Below, one piece after another: positions 12,501 through 24,959 of a stretch of 64,000 bases of DNA (position 1 is its first letter; every line of letters begins with the position of its first letter). Origin of the DNA: Eucalyptus grandis (taxonomy: Eukaryota > Streptophyta > Magnoliopsida > Myrtales > Myrtaceae); NCBI RefSeq assembly GCF_016545825.1, contig NC_052620.1:7812001-7876000 (forward strand), given 5' to 3'. The notes beneath the pieces are model-generated. The model worked only from the letters and a program-made list of their open reading frames with translations. It was not told where the DNA came from and did no database searches. The translations under genes and the position numbers were made by a program.

Positions 12501-15500
12501 TATTGATCCCCTGATTTTGCCATTTTTTTTTTTTACTGATTTTTGTGTTAAGTTTTGGAATAATTTTCCTTCATGAAAGTTGCTTGCATTAGTGTTCTGC
12601 ATGTCTTGTATTTTTTTTTTTCGAAATTTTTAGACATGCTTAACTAGATTAGATCTACTCAGATCTAAACCTAAGTTAATCTGTTACATATTGATATATG
12701 ATTTTGCCATTTTTGAACTGATTTTTGTGTTGAGTTCTGGAATAACTTTCCTTCATGAAATTTTTTTGTATTAGTGTTGTACAAGTCTTGTATTTTTTTT
12801 TTCAAATTTTTTAGACATGTTTAACTTGGTTAAAATCGCCTAGATTTGAACATAGGACAATCTTTCCTGCATTGGTCCGAATTATGTCTTGATGAAATTG
12901 AGTCCACAAATGCACCTATTTGGTCTCAAATCCTTCATAAGAGTTGGAATATATGATACATATATTCAATTGATACATGCTTTGCAAAGTTTTGATGTTG
13001 GCAAGCAAGTCAATTGTGTGAATTAAGGTTAAAACGTGCTGCAGTAGTACATAGTTTAATTATGCGTCCCTGTTTTGTCATTTTTGCTCCGATTCATACG
13101 ATCAGATTTAGGTTTTGAATTCTTAATGAGAAACATTCATCATTGTATCTTTTATATGTAATATTTTTCCTAATATTTTTGCACGTCTTGAGATGGCAGA
13201 AATTGTGCACGTTCTGTAAAATCAATGCTAAAATGAAATCTTGCTATTTATGTATCTTACCATGCTTATTTGTGACATCTAGAGACTAAATTTTAAGATA
13301 ATGTCTTATTGACACTAAAACCTCATGTTACAAGGTTTGAGTACATGTTCGCGTCATTGCATTTGAGTGTTATTTTGCATGTTAAATTTGCGCCGTAAGA
13401 GCATATGTTCATCAAGAAACTTTCAAGCATTTCATCATAAATCTTGAGTCATTTTGTATTGTCATTGAATGGTATGACATCTTCTCATGCCGACTTAGGG
13501 TTAAATGATTATCTAAATTGTTTGTCGCATCTAATTCTAAGTCACATGTGATTTTTTTTATGTCATTTGTGCATTACTTGAATGATTTTGAGATTTATTA
13601 ATGCATGTTTGTGTTATGATTTTTAGTTATCGACATGCGCACCTTTTGAAATCTTGATCTTAGAGTACCTAATTGACCTAATTTGGGCTCGAGCCTTTCT
13701 AGGAAGTCAAAAAGGACACTTAGAAGTTTCCAATGTTGTTGATTTTATGCCAATCGCTCATCGTTTGGACTACTTCTAATTTTTTCAAAACTAGATCAGA
13801 ATCTAGACATGAGATCAAATTCGGACCCCTATTCTAACCCCTGTTTGGATAAATTTTTGATATTTTTGATTCATTTTTTTCTATTAGGATTTTGCACTTG
13901 ACCTCTTAATAAAACTTGTTTGTCAACATATTGGCTGTGTTGTGTGAAAATTTGGTGATTTTTAGACTTGTTTTGATGGGACAAATCCTTGTGATATTGG
14001 CCATATCTTGCTGATTTGACAAACTTTTAACATGCTGTTGCTTGTTGTCTGGTTTTTGTAAAATCGTGTGTAGCTTGATTTGTTCATTATCATGTCAGAC
14101 ATATTAGGAAATTTTTCCATAGTTAGATTGTGAATGGGTATTACTCAATTTTGTTGTCTTTACACGCTTGTTATGAAATTTCCTGATATAAACATGATTG
14201 TGATTGTTTAGTTATACCTTTTAGGTTAGTTTGTACATGAAATTAGGCCATGCCATCTTCATGGAAGTTTTTCTAAATGCTTTGATATTTGGTGTTAAAC
14301 AATTGACCTTTTCAAATTGCATCTTTCAAAAAAAACTTTGGTAAATGTCATGTTTCTCAAAAACAATTTCTAGGAAGTTCTTCTCCAAAACTCGATTTGG
14401 CTTAAGGAAAAATCATGATTTGGATCATATTCAAAATGACTACGACGCTTGTGAGTCCATTTATGCGAGCCTTGGGCTAGCATTGGCAATTGAATGTGTT
14501 TCATAACATAGATATTCCTTAATCTTAAATTTTATCTAACTTTTTTAAAATCCTGGTTTAACATTGTGAAAGTCACGGTTTGAATTCTATTCAAAATGTC
14601 TACGATGCTTGTGAGTGTATTTATGTGAGCCCCAGGCTAATCTTGGTAATTGAATGCCTTTCATAGTTGAGTACATTACTTTGTCTAAAAAATTTTCATG
14701 GATGATTTTCGAAATGTGTTTTTTGAAATATCACATGTACCCCTCATACATATAGTCACACTATCCATTAGAAACATATGTGTTTGTGATTGGTGCATGA
14801 CTTTGGTAATAAGTGATTTGCCGACGGCTCACTCATCTGTTTGATTGGTTGGGAAACAAGGTTCAAAAGATTTGCATGCATGTTTAAATTTTTGCAATGC
14901 ATGTGACTTTTAAATGTCTAATAGGGCAAATGCATGATATCGAGAGAAAACCCTATGATCACATTGATCACTTGACTATGAGATGTATAATCGGTTATTG
15001 GCCATGCAAGAACACAATTGGTCAATAATTGCTATAAGTCACAAAAATGGATTAGGTAGGTGTCATAGTGGGACCCTCGCATGAAAGACAAAGGCCAACT
15101 TTGAGGACCCAAAATTTGACTTTTGCATTGAACTTTCTTTAAATGATTGATCTTGACATGAAGTTGTGTTTTTGACTGTTTTGATATGTATGCTTGTTTC
15201 TTTCCATTGTATACACCTAGTTATAGATTTCTTAGACTAGGTTTAGATTGTGACCCCGAAGATGGAGAAAGTGCAAAGACGGTGGAGGTCGATATACATT
15301 CTCACCATTATCATGTATTATTCATTTCCCCTGACATATGTCTTGGGTTCTCTTTGTTGTATAAAACTCGACGAGTTGAGGGTTTTCTCTTTTTCTCTTA
15401 TCTTTTTTCAATTGTGTTTCTCTTTATATTTTCTAGGATTGCATGGTAGATTTACTGCTTTCGTTGATTGTTTACTTACCATTTCAAAATTTCAATTCCA

Positions 15501-16235
15501 TTGATTGCCTTCTTTTCTTGTTTTCTAGAAATAGAGTAGTATGAAAATGACCAATCACGCATGATCGTTTAGTTTAGAAATAATGATCCCGAAAATGTAA
15601 GAAGAAATGCATAGACACGTTAGGAAAACACAACATATTGTTTAGGTACCAAAAGGGCGCTAATAAAAGTATTAGCGTAACTTAAGTCCCCGAACCTAAA
15701 TATTTGGTTGCGTAGGAATTGAAGGAACACTCCTGACCCTCAATTAGGTTTTCTAACCGTCCCCCAAAATGAGGCTAGTGGTGACTCCCGTCTTATTTTT
15801 AGGTTGTCATAAACAACTAAGCGTATAAATAAACCCGTCATGTGGGGTATGAGTTTCGATGAAACTTACTATGGTTTAGCATACTTGATATGAGAGTACC
15901 CTAAAGGATGAAGTAATGCCATCCTTATAGGCGAAGTGTACTGTCGAGAGGGCTACCATGGTAAAGGTACCCTTAAATCCAATATCCACACCTAATCTCT
16001 TCTCCTGTGGTGTGTCGCTTGTATGGGTATGGATCGCAACACTTCGCTGTCACGTGGGATATGAGCTTGGGAGAGCTCACAATCTCGTGGAGGGAATTCA
16101 CGAGAGCCTTGATCCGAAAGACGAGGTGATGATGCCTTTTAGAACGCGAGCTGTGAGGGAATTCTTGTGATCAAGTATCCCTAAATCCCGACATTTTCCC
16201 ATTTTCTCTCCCTGTGCTTAATGATGGCCGTGACA
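9592..16235 (+). mobile_element. Long LTR C3 (Tat-like family C), plus orientation
   Basis: The block starts GTTGACACATG and ends GGCCGTGACA (16226-16235), the family C termini seen inverted in C1 and C2; the leading T of the expected TG is missing. TCAAA occurs on both sides (9587-9591 and 16236-16240), consistent with a 5-bp target duplication. The GTGACTCC motif near 15790, with CTAGTGGTGACTCC context, is the inverse of GGAGTCGCCACTAG in C1. A CT-rich leader (11335-11420) corresponds to the GA tracts of C1 and C2. No coding region belonging to it is seen; small frames at 15186-15504 look accidental. Length is about 6.6 kb. Confidence 0.55.
12235..12850 (+). repeat. Tandem repeat, about 180-bp period, in LTR C3
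   Basis: Four imperfect copies begin near 12235, 12414, 12598 and 12780. Each runs: ATGTCTTGTA, a T-run, a TTTTTGGAxATGCTTAA word, TTAGATCTACTCAGAT, CGTATTGATA, GATTTTGCCATTTTTG, TGATTTTTGTGTTGAGTT, and a TTCATGAAAGTT-like word. The last copy is incomplete. Satellite-like repeats inside an LTR may explain the great length of this LTR family. Confidence 0.7.
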
Positions 16236-16559
16236 TCAAATCAACATTGATCCGAGCCTCTAAAAGTCCCTAATTCAATTTGGAGCTCAGAATGAGCTCT
16301 TGAGTTGAGGTTGTAGTGGCTCGAGCTTGGAGCTAGAGGTAGGGAAGACAGGTGGTTGAAGCCAAGGCATTGACGTGGCGATGGTGCTGAGAGATGCAGA
16401 ACCGGCAAATAGAATTCAAGGGAGAAGAGGGATGGTTGTGACGTGACAGTTGAGGTGACTAATCGAAGAATGACGTGGGGGATGAAGGTGACATGCTATG
16501 ATGGGCTTAGCATGGGGTAGAAACGGGGACAAGTTCGTTTGAAGCTTTGAAATATCAAG
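16236..16559. other. Unrecognised flank of LTR C3
   Basis: The stretch is moderately GC-rich with several GAGCTC and GTGACGTG-like words. No frame, RNA or repeat could be assigned. Confidence 0.3.
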
Positions 16560-17216
16560 AAAGTCTATGGGAGATAGTAAAATCAATGAAATTTTCTCTC
16601 ATGAACCTATTTCCTTATCTTAGTTGATCAAAATACTTGGAGGGAGAGTGAGATCTTACCAAGAAGAGATAAAGAGAGAACAATTAAAAAGTTCAATATT
16701 TAGTTTGCAAGATATTTTGGTCAACTATATACAAAGAGGTAGTTTCAGTAATAATTGGGGTGGATATAACAGTTGCCATTTTTATACATATTTCTTAATT
16801 ATGCCTTAAATTTACTAGCTCTTATATAAAACTACTAACTTTAATTTAAATCGCTTATAATTTTTTCCAATTAAGTAATCAAGCAATTCTTCATCAACTC
16901 TCATTTCAATATTCACTAATATTTATTTGCTTTATTTATTTTTTAATTTGCCAACTTTTTTAATTGAACTTAACCATGAAAAAAAGAGTTGGTAAGGCAC
17001 TCAAATAATGTTCCTTAATTCATAAAATAGTTGGTCAACATAAGACACGGTAAAAATAAGAAGTACAAAGATAAGAGAAGAATAGATTTTGGTAACTAAC
17101 TTAAATAATAGTTGATAACTTAGAAGTAGTTAATAACTTAGCTGTAGAAAAAGATTGATAAAAAAGGCAAATGGTAATTCAATGAAAAAGTTATTTTTTT
17201 TTATTAAAAATAAAAG
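16560..17216. repeat. AT-rich tract with GTTGGTAA words (left part)
   Basis: Short words such as GTTGGTAAG, GGTAACTAAC and AGTTGATAA recur every few tens of bases in an AT-rich background with no lasting open frame. The same texture resumes at 36083 and at 56264, so this is the left end of one ancient tract split by elements A and C2. Confidence 0.5.
17212..17216. repeat. Target-site duplication of element A, left copy (AAAAG)
   Basis: AAAAG directly precedes TGTCGCGACC; the identical 5-mer follows the other LTR at 36078-36082. Confidence 0.85.
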
Positions 17217-20200
17217 TGTCGCGACCCAATTTTTTCGGGTTCACCACCTAAAACTAGGTTAATGGACTATTGAGCTTTTTAAACTTAGCTCGGGCTCTCC
17301 CAAGCCCATACCAATTCGCCACTTAGGTTTGAATTTTTAACATGCAAGAGGTTATTCTCTAGGAGTCGCCACTAATCGGTTTAGGGTAAGTTGATTAGAC
17401 ACCTAAGTAAAATAAAGAGAAATTTATTTTACTTCTACTAACCAGAGACTGATGGTACGGGGATTTGATTACACTAGATTTCTCTAATGTCCTTTCGGTA
17501 CCATTTCTTTTTAATTTTTCAAAATGTTTTTACAAGCAGCTGATTTATTTTAACCTAAATTACTATCGTGCCAAACATGGTGACCACACGGGTGCTCATC
17601 CATTATTAAAACATTGAAATAAATTGCATCACACAAGGCAAGCAATCATTTTTTTTTTTTTGGGTTTTCTTAATAATTAGAATTGTTTTATGAAAATGCA
17701 TTTTAAAACTAAATGACTTAATCTTATTAATAAGCAAATTTTAATTAAATGGGCCTATTATGCAAACTAATTATTATGCACCTCATGACCTAATTTCACT
17801 AATTAACAAGCTCTGATTAAATAATCCTATTATGCAAACTAGTTAACATGCACCTAGTATTTTTGCATTTTTTTTTATTGAAATTCAGAATTCATGAAAA
17901 CCTTAATTAATCTATCTAAAAATGATAATTTTCTAATTTATTCTAGGGATTAGTTTGACTTAAACCCTATCCTATCTTAGAAAGCTATTTTTTTTTGGGA
18001 AAATGAGATAATTAGAATATGCGAACATTATCTAAAACCCTAAAAAATATTTAGGTTCAACCCTAACTTATTCCTAAAAATGCAATCTTAAAAATGCAAT
18101 CCTAAGAAAATCCTAATTTGTTAAACCTACATGCTTGATTTACTAAACCTATATACTCATGCAGAATTTTGATTTTTTTTATCTTATGATTTTTTAGTTT
18201 TTTTTAAGAGATAAGTAATTATTAAATCTAAACTATCAACAAAATCAAGCAAGAAAGGATTAAAATAATCGAAAAAATAACTTTGTTGTCTCACATGTCA
18301 AATTAACGGTTATTCTAACCCTAGTTATCACAGCAGAGAGATCAAAATAATTACAAATATGATCCGAAGTCTTACGGACCAAATTAAATAATTATTGTGA
18401 TTTAACAATTAAAATCTCACTAAGAAAGCCCAACAATTAAAATAATTAAAAAAATGATCCAATATCTCTTGGATCAAATTAATAATTATAATAATTCCAG
18501 ACAAAATCCCTGGATAATGCATACTAAATTCACAAATATTAACATCAAATATTACAACTCAAATAGATAAAGTAAAAATGAGATAAAATAGAACAAAATA
18601 AATAAAAGAAAAAGCTAAACCACCTAAAGAAAGGGGCTTGCTGCAGCGTTGATGGGTGCCGACGGACGGTGGCCGGCGTCGGGTGCGCAGATCGGTGACG
18701 GCAAGGTGGCGCTGGAGGTGCGGCACGGGCGTCGGGTTGAGTAGCGAGAGGGCTCGCGGGCGTTGCGGGTCGCAGGTTGCTACACAGCGATGCTCGTAGG
18801 TGTTGGTGCGCGGAGCGGGGCGGATGTCAAGGCGAGCGGCGGAGGGCGATTTGCGAGAGGTGGGCCGCGTACGCATTGGGAACTGCTGTCTTTGGGGGCC
18901 ACGGCGTCAAGCACGGCGAGAACAAGGAGATCGGCAAGCGCGGGGTCGCGGGTCGCAACGGTGGTGGTGAGCGGTAGCGTCGGGCGTGAGTGGGGACGAT
19001 CCGGCGTCTGCGGGCGAGCGGTGCGCGGCAACCGGCGGGTAGAGGTGTCGGCAAACAAGGGCGAGCGTCGCGAGCAGCAAGTGGGTCCTGGATCGGCTCA
19101 GGCTGCAATGGCGTCGTCGTTCGGGCGGAGCTGCGCAGGAGACGGTGGCTGGCGAGGTTGCGAGGCTTCAACGAGGGTGGGTCGTTGCTTGGGCGCGCGC
19201 AGATCGTGGTCGAGATCGGGGCGGCAACGGCGCCGCTTGAGTGCAAGCTGTCGGCGGGCACTTGGGCGGAATAAAGGTGAGCGGCAGCGGGGCGGGGCTC
19301 GGCGCGGCACGGTGGGCTCGGGCGGAGGAAGACTCGGGCGTCGGGGACTCGGGCGGCGCGGCGGTTGTGGCAATCCGGCTGGCTTCGGCTTCCCGGGCGG
19401 CGTCGGCGTGCGCGGTGAGGCGGTGTTCGCGGACGGACACTCCAAAAGGAGGGTGAGCGGCGAGGGAGACGATGAACGGTCGTCCCCCTCGCCCCTTCGT
19501 ACTTTTTCCTCTCGCTTTGTCTCTCTCACGTCACTTTCCCTCTGTTTTCCTCTTTTTTTTTTTTTTTTTTTATTGTGTTTCTCTTCTTCTCTCAAAACCT
19601 CCACGGACGGCTTCCCTCTCCTCTTTCACTTTTGGCTTTTTTTTTTTCAGTCCCCAGCACGAAGAGAAGGCCCCCTATTTATAGAGTGAAAACCCAATCT
19701 GTTCTACCTACGAAGATTTGCATAACAACCCAATCGCTGAGGATTACCCTTCGAAAAAATGAGATGTGCTCAACCAAAAAGAGGTTCTAAAATCTAAAAT
19801 CATCTGTTAAAATCTTCCAAGCTGACTCACTGGACCATTGAAGATTTTATATACTGACTCAACGATTAAAGAATCTGAAATTTTTTGTGAAGATTTTCCA
19901 GATAATTCACTCAAGATAAAACTCCATTATCCAACTCTAAAGTCTTTCGAGATCTCTATCCGCAACAAAATATTTTAGATTATTCCTTATCCTCCTTAAT
20001 AGTCCCAACGATTTTACCACAAAAAGACTAAAGATAAGATTGCAATATGATTTTTTTAAACGTCAAAAACTACCGTAATATCGCATCAAATCTCAATTTT
20101 CCACGAGATAATTTTCAATCAATAAAAAACATGGGCTTGGGCCAACCGCCGCTTTTTTGGGCTTAGTCCAACTAATTTGAACCCATCCGCACCGATCCAA

Positions 20201-20351
20201 TAGATAAAATGCAAATTAAAATAAAATGCACATAAATCTATATGCTATGCGATCAATATATATATATATATATATATATATTGATAAAATTAAATCCTAA
20301 TTTTTAATGCGATAAATGACTAAACGGACCGTCAAAATCTAGGTGTCAACA
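17217..20351 (-). repeat. 3' LTR of element A
   Basis: This is a 3,135-bp LTR running TGTTGACACC...CGCGACA on the minus strand. It shares nearly all its sequence with 32214-36077 apart from the hAT insertion there. GGAGTCGCCACTAAT near 17361 repeats the PBS-like word inside the LTR. The GC-rich block 18640-19500 lies downstream of the LTR TATA box and is probably untranslated leader; its overlapping frames on both strands are composition artefacts. A (TA)n run lies at 20256-20282. Confidence 0.92.
19676..19685 (-). promoter_or_regulatory. TATA box of element A 3' LTR
   Basis: Same minus-strand TCTATAAATA as in the 5' LTR. From here it could drive read-out leftward into flanking DNA. Confidence 0.55.
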
Positions 20352-20364
20352 GTTGCCCCTCTTT
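20352..20364 (-). promoter_or_regulatory. Polypurine tract of element A
   Basis: Minus-strand AAAGAGGGGCAAC abuts the TGTTGACACC start of the 3' LTR, the characteristic Tat/Ogre junction. Confidence 0.85.
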
Positions 20365-20639
20365 GAAGGTGAGCTCGAAGAGGTTGCCTTCAAAGACAAA
20401 TTGAAACCTATATTTTGACTATTCACATGCACTAAATGATTTTTTTGTCGGGAAATGAATCCCATTTTTTAATGCAACTCATATGATGCATGTAAATGCT
20501 AATGCAAATGCATGATATGAAAGGAAAGAGCGTACCTACAATTACTTACCAGTCAGTGCGGTAGAGCATCTTGAGGTACATGATAAATCCCTATTTACTC
20601 CATAAGTACCCGACTCTCACTCAGGCTCCTTGAAAAGTG

Positions 20640-20835
20640 TAACAGGTAATAAATTGAGACATCTAGATCCAGACTGAGATGTCAAGATTTTTTTAAAAAC
20701 TCGAAATACCTAGATCCAAACTAAGGTATAACGAGGAAAGTCGAAGAACATTCACATCCATAGTGAAACATTCAACGAATAGAATTGAGACATCCAGATC
20801 CAGACTGAGATGTCTAATTTTTGGAAAATGGTAAA
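20640..20835. repeat. Second short repeat family in the element A 3' UTR
   Basis: ATTGAGACATCTAGATCCAG followed by ACTGAGATGT occurs near 20657 and 20778, with a weaker form (ACCTAGATCCAAACTAAGGT) near 20709. The spacing is 50-70 bp. Copies are imperfect. Confidence 0.6.
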
Positions 20836-20906
20836 AAAAAACTTACCTGGAATATCTTACCTTCAAGGAGGGTAGAGTGATCCAAGGTAATTGGTGTTAC
20901 ATATCT

Positions 20907-21386
20907 AGGACCCGTACCATTCTACGGTCGCCCAGAATAGTAACATGGCTTTGTAAAGAGACTGCTTTCCCAGGACTCGTACCATTCTACGGTCGCCCAG
21001 TATGACAGTGTTTGGTTGTGTCTAGGACCCGTACCATTCTACGGTTGCCTAAACGGGAATTTACCTTCCAGGACCCGTACCATTCTACGGTCGCCTGAAT
21101 AGGGAAATAGGTTTTGTCTAGGACCCGTACCATTCTACGGTCGCCTAAACGGGGATTTACCTTCCAGGATCCGTACCATTCTACGGTCGCCTGAATAGGG
21201 AAATAGGTTTTGTCTAGGACCCGTACCATTCTACGGTCGCCTAAACGGGGATTTACCTTCCAGGACCCGTATCATTCTACGGTCGCCTGAATAGGGAAAT
21301 AGGTTTTGTCTAGGACCCGTATCATTCTACGGTCGCCTAAACGGGGTTTTGCTTGGCTAGGACCCGAACCATTCTTCGGTCGCCCA
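20907..21386. repeat. Tandem repeat array in the 3' UTR of element A
   Basis: About ten copies of AGGACCCGTACCATTCTACG followed by GTCGCC are spaced 45-65 bp apart (starts near 20907, 20972, 21025, 21071, 21120, 21165, 21213, 21260, 21311, 21358). The inner copies alternate two tails, 'CTAAACGGGGATTTACCTTCC' type and 'CTGAATAGGGAAATAGG' type, so the higher-order period is about 95 bp. Tat/Ogre elements often carry such arrays between pol and the PPT. Confidence 0.9.
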
Positions 21387-23032
21387 GCGTTGCAATCTAG
21401 GGAAAAATCTTTGGACAACTCCATCGAGTGTCAGTGTACTCAAAAGGGAAAATACCTGTACAACGACAAGTGTTAGAGATATACTTACCTGGTAACATCT
21501 CTGTTCCTGGGGAAATGTCTTCTGCAAAACATGGTCATAAGAGAAGCAATATGCATTTGTGATCACAAACATGCATCAATTTAATGGAGGTTCATGATAA
21601 TTTCCATTAATCTTGCATCACCTAATTTCCATTTTGAACACATGAGTGCCATGAATGTGTCAAATGAGGGATCCTTTGGTCTGAAAGGATTTTTTCTCTC
21701 ATCCTCATGGCAATTTCATCCTGACCTTTGATGCAGGATTTTATCAATCACTCTATCTCACCATCGTCATGCCAGACAAGGGTCTGAGCAATTTCGCAAG
21801 TGGTACGATCTCACCAATCTGAGAGGTCTTTAAGAAGGACTGCAACGCTAGTTTGGTCAACGGCTTAGCAAAGGAGACTCTTTGAGTTGAGGCTATTAAA
21901 AAATGAATGATATTTCATAATCATCTTGGGGTTTACAAACCAAGAAACATGAGAAATGAAGCAGAAATTATCTTACTCGCACTTCTTCAAGCGATGCTTC
22001 CAAATGTATGAACTTTTACGTTAATTCAAGTGCCCTAATCTGAAGAGACTTTGTAAGGGACGTAACGTAGGTTGGGTTCATGGGTTGAGAAATGAAATAA
22101 TCATTTGGCTCAAAAAGTGTTTATGGGGTCAAAGTTGGTGATCATCTTAGCATTGCCATCAATTTTCTTTTTCACCATCGGGGATTGTCTTCATGAAGTG
22201 CCCCATTGATTGTAAAACTCAGCATTTGAGTTCTTTTTTGGTACCACCTTGTTGGGGATACGACTCATTCATCAAGTGTTTGATTTTTCTTTTGGGCATT
22301 GGCCTTGCTTTTACCAGCACACTTGCTTTTTCATGCCCCATTTCTTTGCACTCTTTTTTTTTTTTTTTTTTTTGACAAAGTCTCCATTTTTATTAGCATT
22401 GTAAATCATGCTACTTGAGTGGTTTGATTTTCTTTCCTTGCCCCGAGTGTGGGGGATGATCACCAACTGGGTTTAATGTGAAATAAATTCATAGGCTCAA
22501 TGGGGCTATGCAATGGATAAAGTGTATAGGATAGAGAAAGAACCGCTCTTTGTCGTCCTAAGGCACTTTAAATTATCGTACAAGTCACACTGTAAAAGCA
22601 ATACTCGAAGATTGATGCAAGTACGAGTAAGAAAATTCCTATCATTCATTTTAAATCTTGTCCCGATATGAGACGATTCTTGACAGGGATAATTTAAAAA
22701 GCTCTTCATGTGTGTGGGCTCAAAAGGCTGAACAATGGATATACCTGTAGTGTTTCGGGTAGCAGAAGAAACTGCCTCTCATCACCTTGGTTGACGTACC
22801 CTGTGCGAGATCACTTTTTTCCTCGTAGGCATGGAATTTTTCCACACAACTCACTAGGGGTCAGTGTATGAAACAGTGTATGGAATAAGGCTTGCCTTTC
22901 ATCATTCCAAAGTATCCCATTTGACACATTCAATCTATCTCACATAATTCATCAAGGAAGAAAAATGCAATATTTGCGACAAGGTTGAACAATTCAATTC
23001 ACTGAGGCAATTTATTATAAAATGTTTGCAAT
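21387..23032 (-). other. 3' untranslated part of element A downstream of pol
   Basis: No conserved protein block is seen between the integrase stop and the repeat arrays. Short frames here (for example 22193-22375 and 22506-22709) lack family motifs. This is 3' UTR of the element. Confidence 0.6.
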
Positions 23033-24379
23033 TCAACACATGACATGGCAAATTCTATCATGGGTAATATTTTTGACAGCATCTGAATTAAGCGGAGTGG
23101 AAAACACACGACTATCCATTTTCGCCAAGATCAAAGCACCGCCATGAAGTACCTTCTTTACCACATGTGGGCCACTGTAGTTTGGAGCAAACTTCCCCCC
23201 AGGATCTGGAAAAATTGGCAACAGCTTCCTTAGAACAAGATCATTTACCTCGAAACGTCTTGGCCGCACCTTTCGGTTGAAAGCTCTGGCTACTCTCTGT
23301 TGATATGCTTGGCCATGGCAGAGAGCCTTCGATCTTTTCTCATCGATCAAGTTGAACTGTTCAAGTCTTTGTTGCGACCATTCCGCCTCGATAATTCCAC
23401 TTGTGATAATACTCTCGGGGAAGGAATCTTCACTTCCACAGCAAACCGCCTCCATGCCGTATACCGAGCAAAAGGAGTTGCCCCAAGAGAAGTACGAATC
23501 GATGTCCGATACGCCATCGGTCACGAAGGGTAGTCTGTCATGCCGGTCTCGATAATTCTTGGCTGTCTTAGCCAATATCTTCTTAATATTCTTATTGGCC
23601 GCTTCAACAGCCCCATTCATTTGAGGGCGATAAGGGGATGAATTCATATGCTTGATCCTGAGCTCGCTGAACAACTCATCAATGAGCTTGTTGTTCAAAT
23701 TTTTCCCGTTGTCAGTGATGATCGTTTCAGGGACACCATAGCGAGCAATTATGTCACGTTTGATGAACTTCACGACATTGCGAGCAGTGACACTTGCAAA
23801 TGACATAGCTTCAATCCATTTGGAAAAATAATCTATCGCCACCAAAATGAAACGATGTCCATTTGAAGCTTTAGGATTTATCGGGCCAATCACATCAATG
23901 CCCCACATTGAGAAGGGCCATGGCTCAGAAAACTAGTGCAGCTCTGTTGGAGGAACATTTATCCTGTCACCATGAACCTGGCAATGATGACAACTTCGAA
24001 CATACTGAATACAATCACCTTCTAGCGTGAGCCAATAATAGCCTAATCTCATGATCTTTTTAGCCAACATGTGCCCATTCATATGAGGGCCACACACTCC
24101 TTCGTGAACTTCTTGCATGATTTGAGTGGCTTCAGCTGCGCCCACACACCGCAACAAGATTGAATCATAGGATCTCTTGTACAAATTCTCACCACTGACG
24201 AAGAACTTTGAGGCCATCTTCATAATGTACCTCCTATCGGCTGGAGTACTTTCCTCAGGGAATCCTTGTTTTTGGATGTAGTTCATGATATCGTAATACC
24301 ATGGTTTTCCGTCAGACTCTTCTGTCACTACCATACAATAAGCCGGTCTTGGCAAAACCTCTATCTTCAATGGCTCAAC
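23033..24379 (-). pseudogene. Integrase of element A
   Basis: The zinc-binding region (H-x-GVCGPH.NG...GYYW...C..Y.RSCHHCQ) spans about 24110-23965. A TAG at 23933-23935 then separates it from the catalytic core, which continues in the same frame from 23908. Core Asp residues are seen in MWGIDVIGP and IITDNGKN, and the Glu in GAVEAANKNI. The C-terminal part (FEVNDLVLRK, KFAPNYSGPHVVKKV) matches Ty3-type integrase tails. Between GDRHDRLPF and YGMEAV the protein diverges from the usual WH..LP.ALWAYRT layout, so local compensating shifts are likely. Without read-through of the TAG no full integrase is made. Confidence 0.8.
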
Positions 24380-24958
24380 TTCTAATCCATTAGTGACTTG
24401 CAACATAGATGATAAAGTTGCGAGTGCATCTGCAAATTGATTGTGAGACCTCAATAAGTATTCAAATGAAACTTCATCGAATTCCTTGATAAAATCTTCT
24501 AGGTACTTGTGATATGGGAGTAATTTAGCATCCTTAGTCTTCCATTCACCTACGGTCTGCTGTATGATCAATGCGGAATCCCCGAACACTTTTAATTTGG
24601 CTACACCCATCTCAATTGCAGCTTGAAGCCCGAGGATGCAAGCTTCATACTCGGCTGTGTTGTTAGTGCATGGGAATATCAGCTTCACAGCTACTGGGTG
24701 ATGCTGTCCGTCTGGGGATATCAGAATTGCCCCAGTGCCAGAACCAGACAAGTTGACAGCTCCATCAAAGAACATTGTCCATGAATCTTCATTTACACTC
24801 AAGATAGGGTCATCTAGGGAACGATCATCATTACTTGAGACTTCTGGATTCTCAGCTAATAAATCGGCGATCACTCGACCCTTAACCGACTTCTGTGGCA
24901 TATATTGCACGTCAAATTCTAAGATCAAAATTTGCCACTTAGCCAACTTACCCACCAA
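24380..24958 (-). CDS. Second, archaeal-type RNase H (aRH) of element A
   Basis: Residues about 60-185 of the frame starting at 24958 form a second RNase H. The expected acidic residues are visible: Asp65 in FFDGA, Glu103/Glu105 in AEYEA, Asp127 in FGDSALI and Asp177 in FADALA. Two RNase H domains in one pol, the second resembling cellular/archaeal enzymes, define the Tat branch of Ty3/gypsy. The domain is intact here and leads directly into integrase in the same frame. It would remove RNA during cDNA synthesis. Confidence 0.85.
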
Positions 24959-24959
24959 G

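Noticed and set aside
15186..15504. Two overlapping plus frames of 84-87 codons with hydrophobic C-termini
   Set aside because: They sit within LTR C3; hydrophobicity comes from T-rich sequence and the frames are not seen in C1 or C2.
18763..19689. 308-codon plus-strand frame and overlapping frames on both strands
   Set aside because: They lie in a GC-rich LTR leader, antisense to element A, with low-complexity R/G/S-rich translation. The second LTR has indels that break the frame.
20987..21229. 80-codon minus frame with repeated MVRVLDKTYFPIQ
   Set aside because: It only translates the 3'-UTR tandem repeat; no start context or family match.
20907..21386. Regularly spaced repeats suggesting a CRISPR array
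   Set aside because: The linkers are themselves repeated, the context is a plant retrotransposon 3' UTR, and there are no cas genes.
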